NCBI GenBank assembly: GCA_020064725.1
Contig: JAGTWJ010000007.1
Coordinates: forward strand, 1,798,001 to 1,862,000
Length of the DNA stretch: 64,000 bases
Direction: 5' to 3'
DNA from: Drechslerella dactyloides
Taxonomy: Eukaryota > Ascomycota > Orbiliomycetes > Orbiliales > Orbiliaceae
In this document: piece by piece, positions 1 through 11,473 of the stretch
Layout: each line of letters opens with the position of its first letter
How positions within the stretch are numbered: position 1 is the first letter of the stretch
Translations under genes and position numbers: made by a program
The notes under the pieces: model-generated
Told to the model about the DNA's origin: nothing
Database searches by the model: none
Seen by the model: only the letters and a program-made list of their open reading frames with translations

Positions 1-469
1 CGCCAGCACTTTGTTGACTGCTCGTAGACGCCGGCGAAGTTGACTCCGTTCGGTGAGCTCGGGCCAGGGACGCTGGTGGCTGTATTGTACATGAGCACTA
101 TCCAAAAGTAATCACGAGTACGAACGGAAGGAAGAAGGATCCCGGACTGACCTCAGGAAGAGAACCCTCTGCTAGTATCTTCTCCGTTGTTGCCTCCACG
201 CTGCCTCCATTCCGTTCAAGGTCCCACCAAATGGCAGCAACGCTGACCTGAGGGAACATTGCCCGGAGCGCCTCGACAGCATCCGCAGGAACCGTGGAAT
301 TTGTCGTTCCAGAGGAGCGTGTGTGTCCGGCATCTTGCGCCTGGGGCGAACTGGTCAAATAACGGTACACCAGGAGAACGACTAGGGCGCAGAAGATGAG
401 TTGCGAGAGGCTTGGAGAAGCGGACGCGGACGGGGAAGAGCCGGCCAGGTCATCACCGTCGAACGACAT
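1..469 (-). CDS. CUE-domain ER membrane protein (Cue1-like), 3' end outside window
   Basis: Exon 1 runs 469..152 and exon 2 runs 79 to beyond base 1; a 72-bp intron (80..151, GTCAGT..ACAG, phase 0) joins them. The protein starts MSFDGDD. It has one hydrophobic segment at about residues 22-40 (LSQLIFCALVVLLVYRYL) and then a CUE domain at about 64-105, with the MFP motif in ALRAMFPQVS and a downstream acidic EGSLPE. A single N-terminal membrane anchor followed by a CUE domain is the layout of yeast Cue1, which recruits the ubiquitin-conjugating enzyme Ubc7 to the ER for ER-associated degradation. The Pro/Ser-rich text after the intron continues to the window edge, so the C-terminal Ubc7-binding region cannot be seen. 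It is divergent from mdj1. Another CUE protein is possible, but the anchor supports Cue1. Confidence 0.75.
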
Positions 470-967
470 GGCGGATGTCTTTGACGATGGATGGAGTTGC
501 TGGGAAAGTTGGCGTTGGCGTTGGCGTCGGCGCCGTCGCCGATGGTAGGTGGCAGGTAGCAGTTGGTTGAAGGCCGCGGGCTGGGCTCTTATGTAAGCTA
601 GTTCGCCTGGCGCGAGCTAGGTGACGGTGCCAAGATCCAGGCAAAAAAAAAAAAAAATTGTCCAGAAACTTCGAGATGCGAAGGGCGACAGATCGGGCTT
701 CAAGTGTGAGGCTTCTGGACCTCTCCTCTGCTAACGCCCTTTGTGATTAATACACTACTGAAGCCAGGTATGCATGCGCGCGCATAAACTCTCGTCAGTG
801 CGATTCTTGCTCACCACCAGCATCACAGACAGCAAACGACTTCACCATCTGATGCGAAATCTGCGGAATCATCAGCCCACCTACTACCTTTGATTCACTG
901 CGAAAGCCCACGTCGACATCTATCTTTCCTCCGGAAGTTAGCCCTCCCGGGCCGGTGCGCTGCCGCG
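470..967. promoter_or_regulatory. Divergent intergenic region between the CUE gene and mdj1
   Basis: About 500 bp separates two divergently transcribed genes, so it should hold both promoters and 5' leaders. A homopolymer A tract lies near 643-657. An in-frame ATG at 890 could extend mdj1 by 26 residues. No recognisable transcription-factor site decides either start. Confidence 0.5.
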
Positions 968-2831
968 ATGAACGCTGTACCTCACCGGCTACTATCTACA
1001 TCCCGCACCGCTCTCGCCCACTTGCAGCTTCCCGCGACATTACCCCTCCGGCCGCTTGGTTCCGCCCCACATTATTCCAGCTGGGCAAGGGGAGAGTCGT
1101 CTCCTACCTCAGGCTGTCTATCTGCTACAGCTCATGGACGCCAACCTACATGTCGCGACAGGTGGAAGCGTGGTCCATCGATAGGCACGCCCTCATCCCA
1201 TCGCCAAGTAAGCACCAAACCCATGTCAATTGGCTGCGAATGTTATCATTTTTATGGCTTGTATGACTGACGCTAAACTCTGCTGCATGACGTATCTCGT
1301 ATAGTTCCATACAACGAAACCATGTCTCGCTGCACCCAAAGATCCTTACTCCGTCCTCGGTGTGTCCAAATCCGCTTCGGCCAGCGAGATCAAGAAGGCT
1401 TACTATACGATGGCAAAAAAGTACCATCCGGATGCGAACAAGGACCCAAAAGCAAAAGAGCAGTTCGTCGATATCCAACAAGCCTATGATATACTTTCGG
1501 ATTCAGACAAAAAAGAGCAATATGATCAATTCGGAGCTGCTGGTATGGACCCGAATGGTGCTGATGGTTTCCGCCCAGACGGCGCAAACCCTTTCAGCGG
1601 CGGGTTTGGATTTGGATCGGGTGGTTTTGGTGCGAGTTTCAATGTCGAAGATCTCTTCAACATGTTTGGAGGCGGGGGCGGCCCCAGACGAAGGGGCCCG
1701 CGCGCCGAGGAAGCTTTCGGCGACAACATCGATGTTCAAACGACAATATCCTTCATGGAAGCTGCGAATGGAACAAATAAAACTATCAATATCTCACCCT
1801 TGGTGACATGTTACACTTGTTCTGGATCTGGGCTCAAGCCCGGTGCGCAGAGAACAACATGCGGTAAATGTAATGGCACCGGTGCAAGGGTGCACATTCA
1901 CCAAGGTGGCTTCCAAATGGCATCTACTTGTGGGACATGCGGTGGGAGTGGTATAGTGACTCCCAAGGGATCCGATTGCGGAACCTGCTCTGGTGTTGGC
2001 GTCGTCAGAGACAGGAAAACAGTCCGGGTGGACATCCCGGCTGGAGTGGAAGATGGGATGCGGCTCAAAGTTGAAGCTGAAGGGGATGCCCCGGTAATAC
2101 CAGGCGGAGCTCAGTCTTCCACCAGGCTGCATCGTGGGGACCTCTACGTCCATATCAAAGTTCAAGCGCATCCAAACTTTAGCAGATCTGGACCCGACGT
2201 CTTGTATACTGCGACAATCCCAATGACTACCGCTGTCTTGGGAGGAAAGATCAAGATACCCACATTGAAGGGTGATGTCGAGCTTAACATTCCCTCCGGA
2301 ACCACGACCGGTGATCGGATAACTATTGCCGGGAAAGGAATGTCGAAGCTTACGAGCCGTAAGGGGGCCTTTGGTGACTTAAAGGTCGAGTTCAAGGTTT
2401 CTCTGCCCAAGTACGTAAAATATAATCCTATTTTTGCTGAGGTCCCAAGCATAGCTAACTTTTCCATAACACCAGATCTCTCACGGCATCCCAAAGGACA
2501 TTACTCGAAATGCTTGCCGATGACTTAGGAGACCATCAAGCGAGACGAATCATGAATGTGTCCGATTTGTAAGTGTTGACATTCAGTCTGTACTGTGATG
2601 AGGGGCACAAAAAACTTATAATATGCCTATCGGCCTATTAGGATCAAAGAAGCCGCTGGAGAAACAAAATCCGGAGCCGATGAGCACAAGGAAGGCTTCT
2701 TAAAACGGGCATTTCACAAGTTCACTCATTCTCACGAAAAGCAAGGCGACAAACCAGATCGGAACAACAGTGATACCAGTGGCCAGAGTGACCAGCAAGG
2801 TGAAAAGCGTGCTAACAGTGCTGGGGGCTAG
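968..2831 (+). CDS. mdj1: Mitochondrial DnaJ/Hsp40 co-chaperone Mdj1
   Basis: Four exons: 968-1207, 1305-2410, 2476-2568 and 2642-2831, giving 542 aa. The N-terminus is Arg/Ser-rich with few acidic residues and reaches a RQFHTT segment just before the J domain, typical of a matrix presequence. The J domain begins KDPYSVLGV and holds the HPD motif (YHPDANKD). A Gly/Phe-rich linker follows. Then come the cysteine-rich zinc repeats (CYTCSGSG, CGKCNGTG, CGTCGGSG, CGTCSGVG) and the C-terminal substrate-binding domain. The family stimulates mitochondrial Hsp70 (Ssc1) in folding and protection of matrix proteins. I chose the ATG at 968 because it begins a good presequence; the in-frame ATG at 890 would add 26 residues. 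Introns are 97, 65 and 73 bp. The last exon is hydrophilic and weakly conserved. Confidence 0.93.
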
Positions 2832-3667
2832 TGGAACTTCCCCGCCTAATGAGCGATCGGACCTCCGAGAGCCATTTTTTATATATAACACTAGATTTGA
2901 CAGATAGGCGTTATCCACACAACAAACGGGAAAAAAATATGGGCACATGCACCCAATTTGGGAGGAAAATAAAGGTACTGAGTCAAGAGCTGGCTACGCG
3001 CATAGCGATGCTACAATGGTGCAATGTTTCGGCAAGCTTATTGAGTATATCTTTCTAAGGAGTGGGACTGCTATAGACATAGTCCCGGCTTGAGGTGGTT
3101 TCTGTGTACATATAGAGCTTACATTTTCAGACACTGCTCTGCTCTTGGATCTGCGAGAATGTGCTTCTTGCTGTTTGTATATAGTATACAGTACCCCGGT
3201 ACTAAGTACATAATCCACATTGGTCTCAAAATCAGGGCGTCCGTTTAGACAATCATGTACTGAATTTGGCATCAATTTTGTTGTAAGTTGGTTCAAATAA
3301 GGCCATTCAGATGGCATACCAGTCTAAATAATACACTCGTTTCGCTTTTAAGCAGAGCCATCGCCCTACAGCCCAACGTCATACCGACTCGGGATACATC
3401 TAGTCTTAAGAACATCAATCACACGAAGAAATGGAAGAAGGAACGAAAGTTCTAGAACCAAGTAGTAAACACCACCCCAAAAGCTTGCTAGCTGCCCAAG
3501 AATTCTAGAAGACAATGGCGAATGCCAGAAGGGATAGTACAATAAGAAACTCCAAACGCCTCCCCCCACCTGAGGATAGTAAACATGTAAGATGATAGGA
3601 GTATGTACAGCATCTCGATCAACGTTCATGCTCCGCCGACATTTTGCAGTTGGGGAATGAGTTGTAT
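2832..3667. other. Convergent intergenic region mdj1 / desaturase
   Basis: About 840 bp between two converging stop codons. It must hold both 3' UTRs. The open frames here are short and show no recognisable protein. No terminator-like or repeat structure stands out. Confidence 0.5.
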
Positions 3668-5206
3668 CTAAGCAGGTTGGGCTGCAATCACAGGTTCTGA
3701 GATGCGAGTGACCTGAGCGCCAGCACGGATGATTCTCGTGCCTGTGGAGTCATTGACGAACTGCATGATACCAAATCGTTGTCAGTAAGAACCCCGGGAG
3801 TAAATATCCTACTACAGAGCTAAAAGGATATCTCTTACCGATATGTCCTTGTTCTCGCGTTGAGCCTGCTTCCAGACCTCAACCTCACAGCCACCACGAA
3901 TAACTCCAACTCTCATGGTCGACAGCAGGTTGTGGGCTGCGTTCGAGTGGTTGTAAACCCCACCGTTGAACATCGCTGTAGCATCCTTGCCGATGGCGGA
4001 GTTGATCATGGCTTTGCCACCGGGATGGTCTTTGATGAAGTCGCCAACATCATGGATAACGCCGGCGACCGCGATGAGTGCCTTTCCGTTGCGTGCTTGT
4101 TCCTGGAAGTCTTCGAACTCGATGACGGGCAGTTGCTCAAGAGGGATACCCCAGTCAAGCTTGGCACGGATACGGTCCAATTTCTTTTGCATTTGCTGAA
4201 GGCGGCCCTTTTCGATTTCGTTAGATTTGAATTGCTTCAGATCGTACGCCAATCCAAGTTGCTTCCAGGTCCAGATGGACCACTTTGTGGGGTCGTACTG
4301 ATGCCATTCGATGGCGTTCCGGTAGTCGCTAGGGAATTCGTGATGGAAGTTGTGGTAACCTTCACCAAGGGTGACAAGAGCGGTAATAACGTGGTCACGC
4401 GGGGAGTTTCGGTCATCAAAAGGCTGGTCGCCGAGCCAGTGAGCCAGCGAATTGACACAGAAGGTGGCCTGCTGGACGAAGAAGACTCGAAGGATACCGC
4501 CGTAGATCAAACCACCTCTCCAGTCACCCCAGCAGAGACCAGACACCAGCATGGGGAAGATTAAGGCCATGAAGATGACACAGGCCATGTAATGCTTGTT
4601 CTGCCACATCACGATGGGATCCTCGTTGAGGTCGGTGATGTCACTGCGACCCATTCGCTTGGGGTTCTGCTTCATGACCATCCAACCCATGTGGGAGTAC
4701 AACAGACCCTTACGGACGGAGTAAGGGTCCTTATCGGTATCTGTGTAGCGGTGGTGTGCGCGGTGACCGCGAGCCCACCATCGGATCGAGCCTTCGGCAG
4801 CACCAGCGCCAACGGCTGCGAGGTAGATCTTAAGAGGAAGGGTCGCGGAGTAGGAGGTATGGGCCCACAATCGATGGTAGCCGGCAGTGATACCGATGCC
4901 GGTATTGAAGTAGTAGATGACAGCCCAAGCAGCTGTCTTCCACTGCAACGGAGTGTACCATGCCCAATAGCATCCAATCATCGGAACTACGATGATAAAA
5001 TAGACGTTGAGCCAGTCAACGTGCTTCCACCAATCCGACCATGTTATCGGCTGCAGAGACACCAAGTTAGCCAGCTTGTACATAGTTGACGGTTGTCAGA
5101 AAGGGTATAGAAGGGGTATACGTACAAGCTCAGAAATGTGAGGTTTCTCAGAGCCCGCCTTCCGGCTGGACTTGGAATGGGACGTGGAAGCAGAAGATGC
5201 CCCCAT
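3668..5206 (-). CDS. ole1: Stearoyl/acyl-CoA Delta-9 desaturase with C-terminal cytochrome b5 domain
   Basis: Three exons: 5206..5126, 5050..3839 and 3760..3668, giving 461 aa. The desaturase part has the three histidine boxes HRLWAH, HRAHHRY and HNFHH, which bind the di-iron centre, set among membrane segments. The C-terminal third is a cytochrome b5 domain with the haem-ligand HPGG motif (KDHPGGKAM), which supplies electrons in cis. The enzyme introduces the Delta-9 double bond into palmitoyl- and stearoyl-CoA in the ER. The start was chosen at 5206 (MGASSAST), because the ATG at 5083 lies inside a 75-bp intron with a perfect GCTAAC branch point and CTGCAG acceptor. Removing that intron joins HISEL to PITWSDWWKH, which restores the family N-terminus. 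The second intron (3761..3838) precedes the last 30 residues. Confidence 0.96.
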
Positions 5207-5900
5207 TGTTCCAGCTCAACTCAGCAGTCGACAGCGATGAGGGCGATTGCGGAGAAGGAGAAGAAGAAGAAGGAGTGAAAGAGAGAAGGGGAGGGAGATA
5301 AGGACGATGGTGATTAGGACAGCCTGACCAACCGGGTGAGGGAAAAAGAGCACATAGCCATTTTATAGCAACATCGAGAGCAGGCAGACGCAAGCAACGG
5401 GCGGAAGTGTTGAGGTGTTGTTGGGGAACACGCCTGCGGGTTTCCTCTTTCGGCCGGACGGACGAGTCCGCCCCGCCCGCTGATTGGCTGCCGCCCGCCC
5501 CCAACCAGACGCCCCTCTGCTCAAGCATGGCTTCACATGCGGGTAGCAGGCCGCGAATCTGCACCGTCCGAGCTATCGCCATTCCGATGTACGTGTACAA
5601 AATGCCTCCGGAAGACTCGGTTAACAAGGTATGTACTTAGATTGCATGCTAAATTAAAACTCGGTATCTTGACGCCCTCTCGGCACTGTTATCGCCACTG
5701 GCCACTGCTTCCAAGGCACAGCCATGGGGAAAATGTTGGGCACTCAAAATGCAACATCCAGCAACACATGCGCTAAGCTAATTATCTATCCGCGGCAGAA
5801 TAAAAAAAAAAAAAAAAAAAACAGGGAGCACGCCATTCTATCCACGGTCGTCGGTCGACAAGCAGACCACTTGCACTCCCCATCGCCCCAGCATTCAAGC
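5207..5900. promoter_or_regulatory. Upstream region of the desaturase gene
   Basis: About 690 bp between the desaturase start and the permease stop, both on the minus strand. On the coding strand just upstream of the start there is a long pyrimidine-rich tract (mirror of 5215-5300), common in strong fungal promoters and leaders. An A tract of about 19 bases lies at 5802-5820. No specific fatty-acid response element was identified. Confidence 0.4.
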
Positions 5901-8680
5901 CTACAACTCCGTTCTCTTCTCACTCTTCTCCACCCCTTCCTCGGCCGATGCCCCATCCGACGCCGATTTCCGTTGTGGTTCTGCAACAGACGGTGTTTCT
6001 TCAACATCCTCGTCCACATCCTCCTCTGGGAGAATGAGATTCAAAATAAGGGTGACGAAGGCGCACAGCGCAAATCCAGTTGAGCAAACAAGGGCTGCAA
6101 AGGTTGATCCCTCCGCGTCAGCAAATTCCGTGACTGTTCCGCATTCCCGTTGCTCCGGATCACTTACTGATTGCGTCAAAGAACCCCCTCTTACCCGAGT
6201 TACCTCCCTGTCATCCGTCATGTGAGCTTCTATCTACCTGCCATTATACGTTTACGCCGCCCCGCAATCTCGCGCACTTACTTTGTAAGTAAAAACTGAT
6301 TACCCCACAAATCGGTCAGTCTCCGGCTTCGCTCGTTCCAGAAGGACGTCAGGAGATTTGACAACGCACCATGTTGAAACCAGTTGTTCACCATTTCTGC
6401 ACCGAACCCCAATGCCAGGCCGCAGGTCACAATAAATCGATTCCGCCGATTGAACGGCATTGTAGCTATACCCTCACCCGAATAAGCATCAGTACTGAAC
6501 CTTTCCAGGCATGCTGTCCCATCATTTGGAGGCATATACTAACACGTGATCCTCATCCCCGAAACTGCAACCGCGGAGAATAAAAATGTCGTCATGCCCC
6601 CAAGCACAGCTCCCTAACATAGCGCAAGGCTTGTCAGTTTGATATCCTCAAAAAAAGGCAAGGATGGCAGATATAGATATCTGCGAGCTCCCTTGTGCTT
6701 CTTAGGCATGGGCTTGGATTCTTGACATACAGGTATCGCGACCAATGCCGCCGCAAACTTGGAAAATATTCCTGCCACAACCAACCAGAAGCAGCAGAAG
6801 TACCCAGCTTTTCTATTCGCGCATCTCGTGAGTGCAATGACACCATTGTTTTGGGCAAATGTGGACATTGGCGTGATTGTTGCTGCACACGCGAGAAGTC
6901 CGTTAAACCCGTCTGCGAGAACGCCACCCTGGATACGAGACTCGTAGATTCTGCCCTCTACATCCAGTCTGGAGACATCACAGGTTGCCGTAATATCACC
7001 AATAGCCTCCATCATCTAGTAGCAAATGGTACAAAAAGAGAAATTTCTCGTTAGCTTGATCGAAATGAAGAAGACAAACCTTTCGTGCACTCGACCGGGT
7101 TCGTCATCACACTCACCAAAACTAGGTATACCGCGAGGAGCGGCAACACTATTGGCCCATACACTGAAAGCGGGAACGTGTGGACCCATATGAAACTGAC
7201 GGCGGGGGCAGCGTTAATCCCTGAGCTATCGAAATAACCACACGCAGCTAGTAGCCTGTTAGCTAGAGAGTTCCGTTCTCGAACCGATAAAATTACAGCG
7301 TCTACTATACCCGCAACAATGCAACCAATCAGAAGTCCAATGATGACCGCACAACTCTTCATGATCGGTGATCCGAATCGTTCGCAGAAAATTATCGATG
7401 CAAATACTAGAAAACCGAGACCGATAAATTCCGCAGAGCCCCACGGGAGCGGCCGTGGCGCAGATATATTGGGGCACAGTGCAAAGAACCCAGTAGGGGG
7501 AGGTATGGAGCTACAGGGCCCGTTCCCTCCGGCCCAATTTTTGAATCTACAAGGATTAAACAGTGGGAAAAGTTTTAGCCACGAGTCTCGAGAGGTTAAT
7601 TTTGTAGCAGGACATCTTACCCGGATCCGATCAAGCTAGTGCCGATTAACATAACGGTTGGGCCGGTCACAATTGGCGGGAAAATCTTCTGGAGGATTTT
7701 GGGAGGCGTAAAGCTGAGGATAATTTCCAACAAAGCGCAGACCATCGCCGACCCGAGCAGAGCACCATAGCCTGTTTTGCGAACGCGTTAGTTCGCGGAT
7801 CCATGGCGATAGAGAGGCCTTCATTGCCATACCTTTAGGACAAGGCAAGAAAGTACCATCTTCTGCTGTTGGGCAGAATCCGTTTTGGTACATCTGAGTA
7901 AAGGCACCCTGTGCAACGGGAATGATAGCGAAGGAAGTCCCAACCACTGAAATCAAACCGGTTCCGAGGTAGTAGGGAGATTTATATATGTGAAACCGCG
8001 TTATCTGTATCGCGGACAAGATACCGCAAACAATAAGGGAAGTGGAGACGAGATATCTTTGGACGTCAGGGCTGAGGTTCGCTGCATTCTTGCCTGAACC
8101 ACCAATAATTATTGGTGGACTAGACGACAAATATCCCAAGAACAGGCATGTTTTAGAATATAGGCGAAATTGAAATCTTTTGGGGTCCTCAAGAAAATGG
8201 GGACATACCTGATGACGCCAGCAAGCATAGCTAACGCATGCTGGAAGCCGAGGAGCATGGCGAGCAGAATGGGCATGGGATCGTAAAGCCCAAAGAACGG
8301 TGCAGCTTTACTACACTCGGCACACGGCATTTAGTAAAATCAGAGATATATGACAGCGACTCGAAGGCAACCAGCACTCACGAGCCACGCAGTCGGGTAA
8401 TGTTGCACCAAAGTGGCTTACCGTGCTTTTTTCATAAACGGGATATTTGGCCGAAAGAGAAACGCATAATCGTAGTCGCCAATCAATCCATCTCTATTGG
8501 GAAAATGAGGCGAGGCGGCTTTTGTTAGAGTCTACCGGCCTAAAAGATGATGATTACGTGAGAGCCCGCGTACCTTGTAAAAAAGTTGCGCTTGAAGCGG
8601 GTCAGAATCGAGGCCTTGGCCGGGTTGGAACCAGGCACGATGGTATCCGGGCCTTCATGGGCATGCTCCTGCGCAGACAT
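5901..8680 (-). CDS. Purine (uric acid/xanthine) permease, UapA/UapC family (NAT/NCS2)
   Basis: Thirteen exons encode about 603 aa: 8680-8574, 8493-8422, 8310-8209, 8119-7833, 7771-7621, 7546-7311, 7247-7117, 7015-6731, 6613-6546, 6494-6370, 6295-6282, 6207-6168 and 6094-5901. Visible family marks: GLIGDYDYAFLFRP near the N-terminus; the QHALAMLAGVI helix; QYLVSTSLI-type helix 3 (here QRYLVSTSLIVCG); the NAT signature stretch ending TFAQNNGVIALTRCANR; and IRVSG-like TTFLFSAVAVSGMRI before the last helices. Family members import uric acid, xanthine or uracil across the plasma membrane with protons. The 14-nt exon 11 (VFTYK) and the 40-nt exon 12 are needed to restore the loop before FFDAITLVCSTGF. 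The junction of exons 9 and 10 (donor GTGTTA, 51-bp intron) is the weakest. Which purine it carries cannot be read from the sequence. Confidence 0.9.
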
Positions 8681-9928
8681 GGCGTCGATATGTGCCGGCA
8701 ACCGACGTGGTCTAGTGTCTAGAAATGCTCTGCAACGCCAGGAATATGTGTTAGAAGAGAATTTTTACGTTGGAGCCGCGGATGGTCGAGATCGATCCCA
8801 GCAGGCGGATCTCCGGCGGTCACGTAAAAGAGGAACAAGGCAGCCGAGTTCAAGAGGATCCGAGGGGCGTGTCCAGAGAGACGGCGAGAGAAGCGAAGAT
8901 ATAGAGGGTGCTCGGGCACTCGGACTCAGGGTGGGGGAGGTGCCGCAACCGAGTATAGGGTGTTCGATCGGGCAGGAAGAGGTGACAGCATCGGCGCATT
9001 TAAATAGAATAAGTACTTCAGGTAGGTAGTTAGAAGAAAGAACTCAGAGGCTGCAGGAGCAGCCTCATCGGACAGCAGAATCTGACCAGGCCGGCCGACG
9101 GAGGTTGTATTGAAACCATCAATTGGCTGGGATTCGCCGATAACCCGGTCGGGTTTGGTTCTAGTGATGCATTGGCATCGATCGCGCGGGAGCAAGATAA
9201 GAGCTTGCGGATTCTGCTGGGCTTCGGCTCATGATAAGGTTTGCATATCGAGCCGGCAGATGCGAATTCAAGGTTGAGTGACCCCCAATGCAAGGACCCA
9301 CAGCAAGCGCGTCGGTACTTGGCCCGGCCTCCGAAAACCGGGCTGGCGAAGGTGCCCGTACCGGGTATCCGCGCTCCTGACTCGGCCACGGACATGTATC
9401 AGTACATACGCATGCAAGCACCTACATGTACCACGCATGTCGGAAAGTGCGTACATGGACATACCTGCAGACGTTTGAGCACCCGCGGCCGCATGAACAG
9501 AGCTGCAAGGCGATGTCCGAACCCTGTCGGGATCCCGGTCGGCTTGGCGGCGATGGTGGGGGTTTGCTGGCCGCCCGCCCGAACAGGAAGAACGGCGTCG
9601 GTTGAACCTGCCGGACGCAAGCCCGGGCGAGCAAGTGGTAAGATGACGGCTGTTGATTCCAGGGCGCCTGCGTCAGAAGATGCCAAGAAGGGCAACCGCG
9701 GGCGTGGGACGACGCCGGCGACCAGCTCGCAGGAAGGCGCTGTCTTGGACCAAAGTCCTTCGGGATCGCACGAACACAGCAGCACTCCCGATTAGTCAGC
9801 CGGCGCCATCCACTCGACGCCGCCTCGCTCGCATCACGGCCTCAGCCCGCCTCAACCACCGCGTCCACGACCATCACCACCACCATCATCATTATCATCA
9901 TCATCATCATCATCATCATCACCCGTCC
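8681..9928. promoter_or_regulatory. Divergent region between purine permease and SAP30-like gene
   Basis: About 1.25 kb with no supportable gene. It should contain both promoters. A CAT-type microsatellite (about 9871-9921) ends just before the chosen SAP30-like start and therefore probably lies in its 5' leader. Open frames here overlap on both strands and look like shadows of GC-rich, stop-poor DNA. Confidence 0.45.
9871..9921 (+). repeat. CAC/CAT microsatellite
   Basis: A nearly pure run of CAC and CAT triplets. Read in the frame of the SAP30-like gene it would encode about 16 consecutive histidines if translation began at an upstream in-frame ATG (9653). With the preferred start at 9929 it is untranslated leader. 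Confidence 0.85.
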
Positions 9929-10885
9929 ATGGCGCCGTCACGCCCCATTGCCAAAGACGACGCCCAGTCCGATGTCAGCGGGCCCTCGTCGACCGTCCGC
10001 CACGACATCCTCCCACGGCCCCCGGCCCAGGTCTCCGCCCACCCCATCGACAGAAGGAAACCTGCAGGCCTGCCCGTCCTTGCGGGGCCCCTGCCTGCCC
10101 ACCCGCAGAACCATCACCAGCTCCACCAGCACCCACAGCAGCAGCAGCAGCAGCAGCAACCCCCGCAGCAGTATCAAGTTCACCAGATTCACCAGCTCCA
10201 ACATCAGCATCACCCCACGTTCCACCAGCAGCCACACCCGCCACAGCCACACCCGCCACAGCAGCAGCAGCAGCAACACCACCACCACCATCACCACCAC
10301 CATCAGCAACATCACCAGCAACAACACCAGCAACACCACCAGCCGCAATATCAGCCTCAGTACCAGTACCAACATCAACTTCAGCGCCAGCATCAACCAC
10401 AATCACAACATCAGCAACAACAGCACCAGCAACATCAGCAAATCGACGGGGTAGAAGGGGTCCGTGAAGATCGAGACGCGACTTCCAAATGTTGATGGAC
10501 TCGTTGCTGACCCAAACGGCCGGCTCCTAGATTCTATGGGACAGAATGCCCATCTCTCTCCTCCAACAATACAGATCCGCCAATCTCTTGCGGACAGCAT
10601 CTGCCAGCAGTCAATACTCCTCTGCCGTCCTCTCTACCGGCATCGGCAGAAAATCCCCCTCCCATCGCCACCGGCAGTCACAAGAAGCCCTTCTCTCCGC
10701 AGTCCGAAGACACTTCAATAACCAAGCAATTAACGAACAGGAAGTAATCGTTAACTTTCTTTACACCGCTAAGAATGGTGGTATGATCTCGACTCGGCTA
10801 CTGCACTGCCACAACGGGCCACACGCGCTCTGCTAACAATGCCGCAGATAAAGCCTTCCGGCACCGATTTCCTCCAACCAGGTAG
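9929..10885 (+). CDS. His/Gln-rich protein with SAP30-type Sin3-binding domain
   Basis: Three exons: 9929-10450, 10531-10780 and 10848-10885, giving 269 aa. Residues about 60-170 are low-complexity Gln/His repeats. Splicing out 10451-10530 (CTGAC branch, TAG acceptor) switches frame into WDRMPISLLQQYRSANLLRT. That is followed by ALLSAVRRHFNNQAINEQEV and FLYTAKNGDKAFRHRFP. This spacing of an LLxxYR segment, a xLxxAVxxHF segment and a NExEVIxxFLY segment ending in KN matches the SAP30 Sin3-binding domain known from the Sin3/Rpd3 histone deacetylase complex. The role is therefore inferred as a nuclear co-repressor subunit. The start MAPSRP was preferred for its Kozak context (gtccATGG); an ATG at 9653 is in frame. 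The second donor could also be 3 bases earlier (GTGGTA). Confidence 0.72.
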
Positions 10886-11473
10886 TATGTCCGACGGGGT
10901 GAAAAAGTTGTATGCCAGGGCATCGGAAACAACACTGGCATCTTGCGCAGCGTAGAGTTGTCGTGAATATTTGCGTTGATGATGTAGCTATCGCATCGGG
11001 CTCTCTCTCTCTCTCTCTTTTTTTTTTTTTTTTTTTCCTTTCTTACCCCCCCTTCCCTTATATATTACTTTGAACAGCAGCGCTGGAACAGTGATACCCC
11101 TGGTGCTTTCTTTGTTCTTGGCATTGGTACTAGCCATGAGGTAGAGACGAATTTTGCTGTGGCTTGGATATTCTTTCAGTATTTAGCGGCGCATTCCGGT
11201 CTGTATCCACTTATTTACTTTAGAAGTCTGTATCTATATCTTGGTATGCTACAACAGTCACCCCTATAAACAAGTAGTATGCTCCTCTGGTACCTCGTCG
11301 TATGCATTCCCAAAGAGCTAGAGTTGCTCGTTCATGCGCTCTTGTCGGTCTTGGCGCTGTCGCAACTCACAAAAAACTTTGTTGCTTCCCCAAGTTGAAA
11401 TTTCGAAACACCATGCTGCTCGGCATATCATGACCCTCAGCCAATCGTTACAACCCAATCGCCTACAGCACCG
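10886..11473. other. Intergenic region with CT and T tracts
   Basis: About 590 bp between two genes on the plus strand. A (CT)n run at about 11000-11017 passes directly into a T tract of about 20 bases (11019-11038) and then more pyrimidines. No gene is supported. Confidence 0.5.

Noticed and set aside
4977..5083. ATG at 5083 as start of the desaturase
   Set aside because: It lies within a 75-bp intron with GTACGT donor, GCTAAC branch and CTGCAG acceptor; the spliced frame gives a better N-terminus from 5206.
9241..9795. Long open frames on both strands upstream of the SAP30-like gene
   Set aside because: Overlapping frames on both strands in stop-poor GC-rich DNA, Arg/Pro/Thr-rich translations with no family resemblance.
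9938..10406. Poly-Val/Leu and Gly/Ala-rich minus-strand frames
   Set aside because: They are antisense readings of the CAG/CAC/CAT repeat coding region, not genes.
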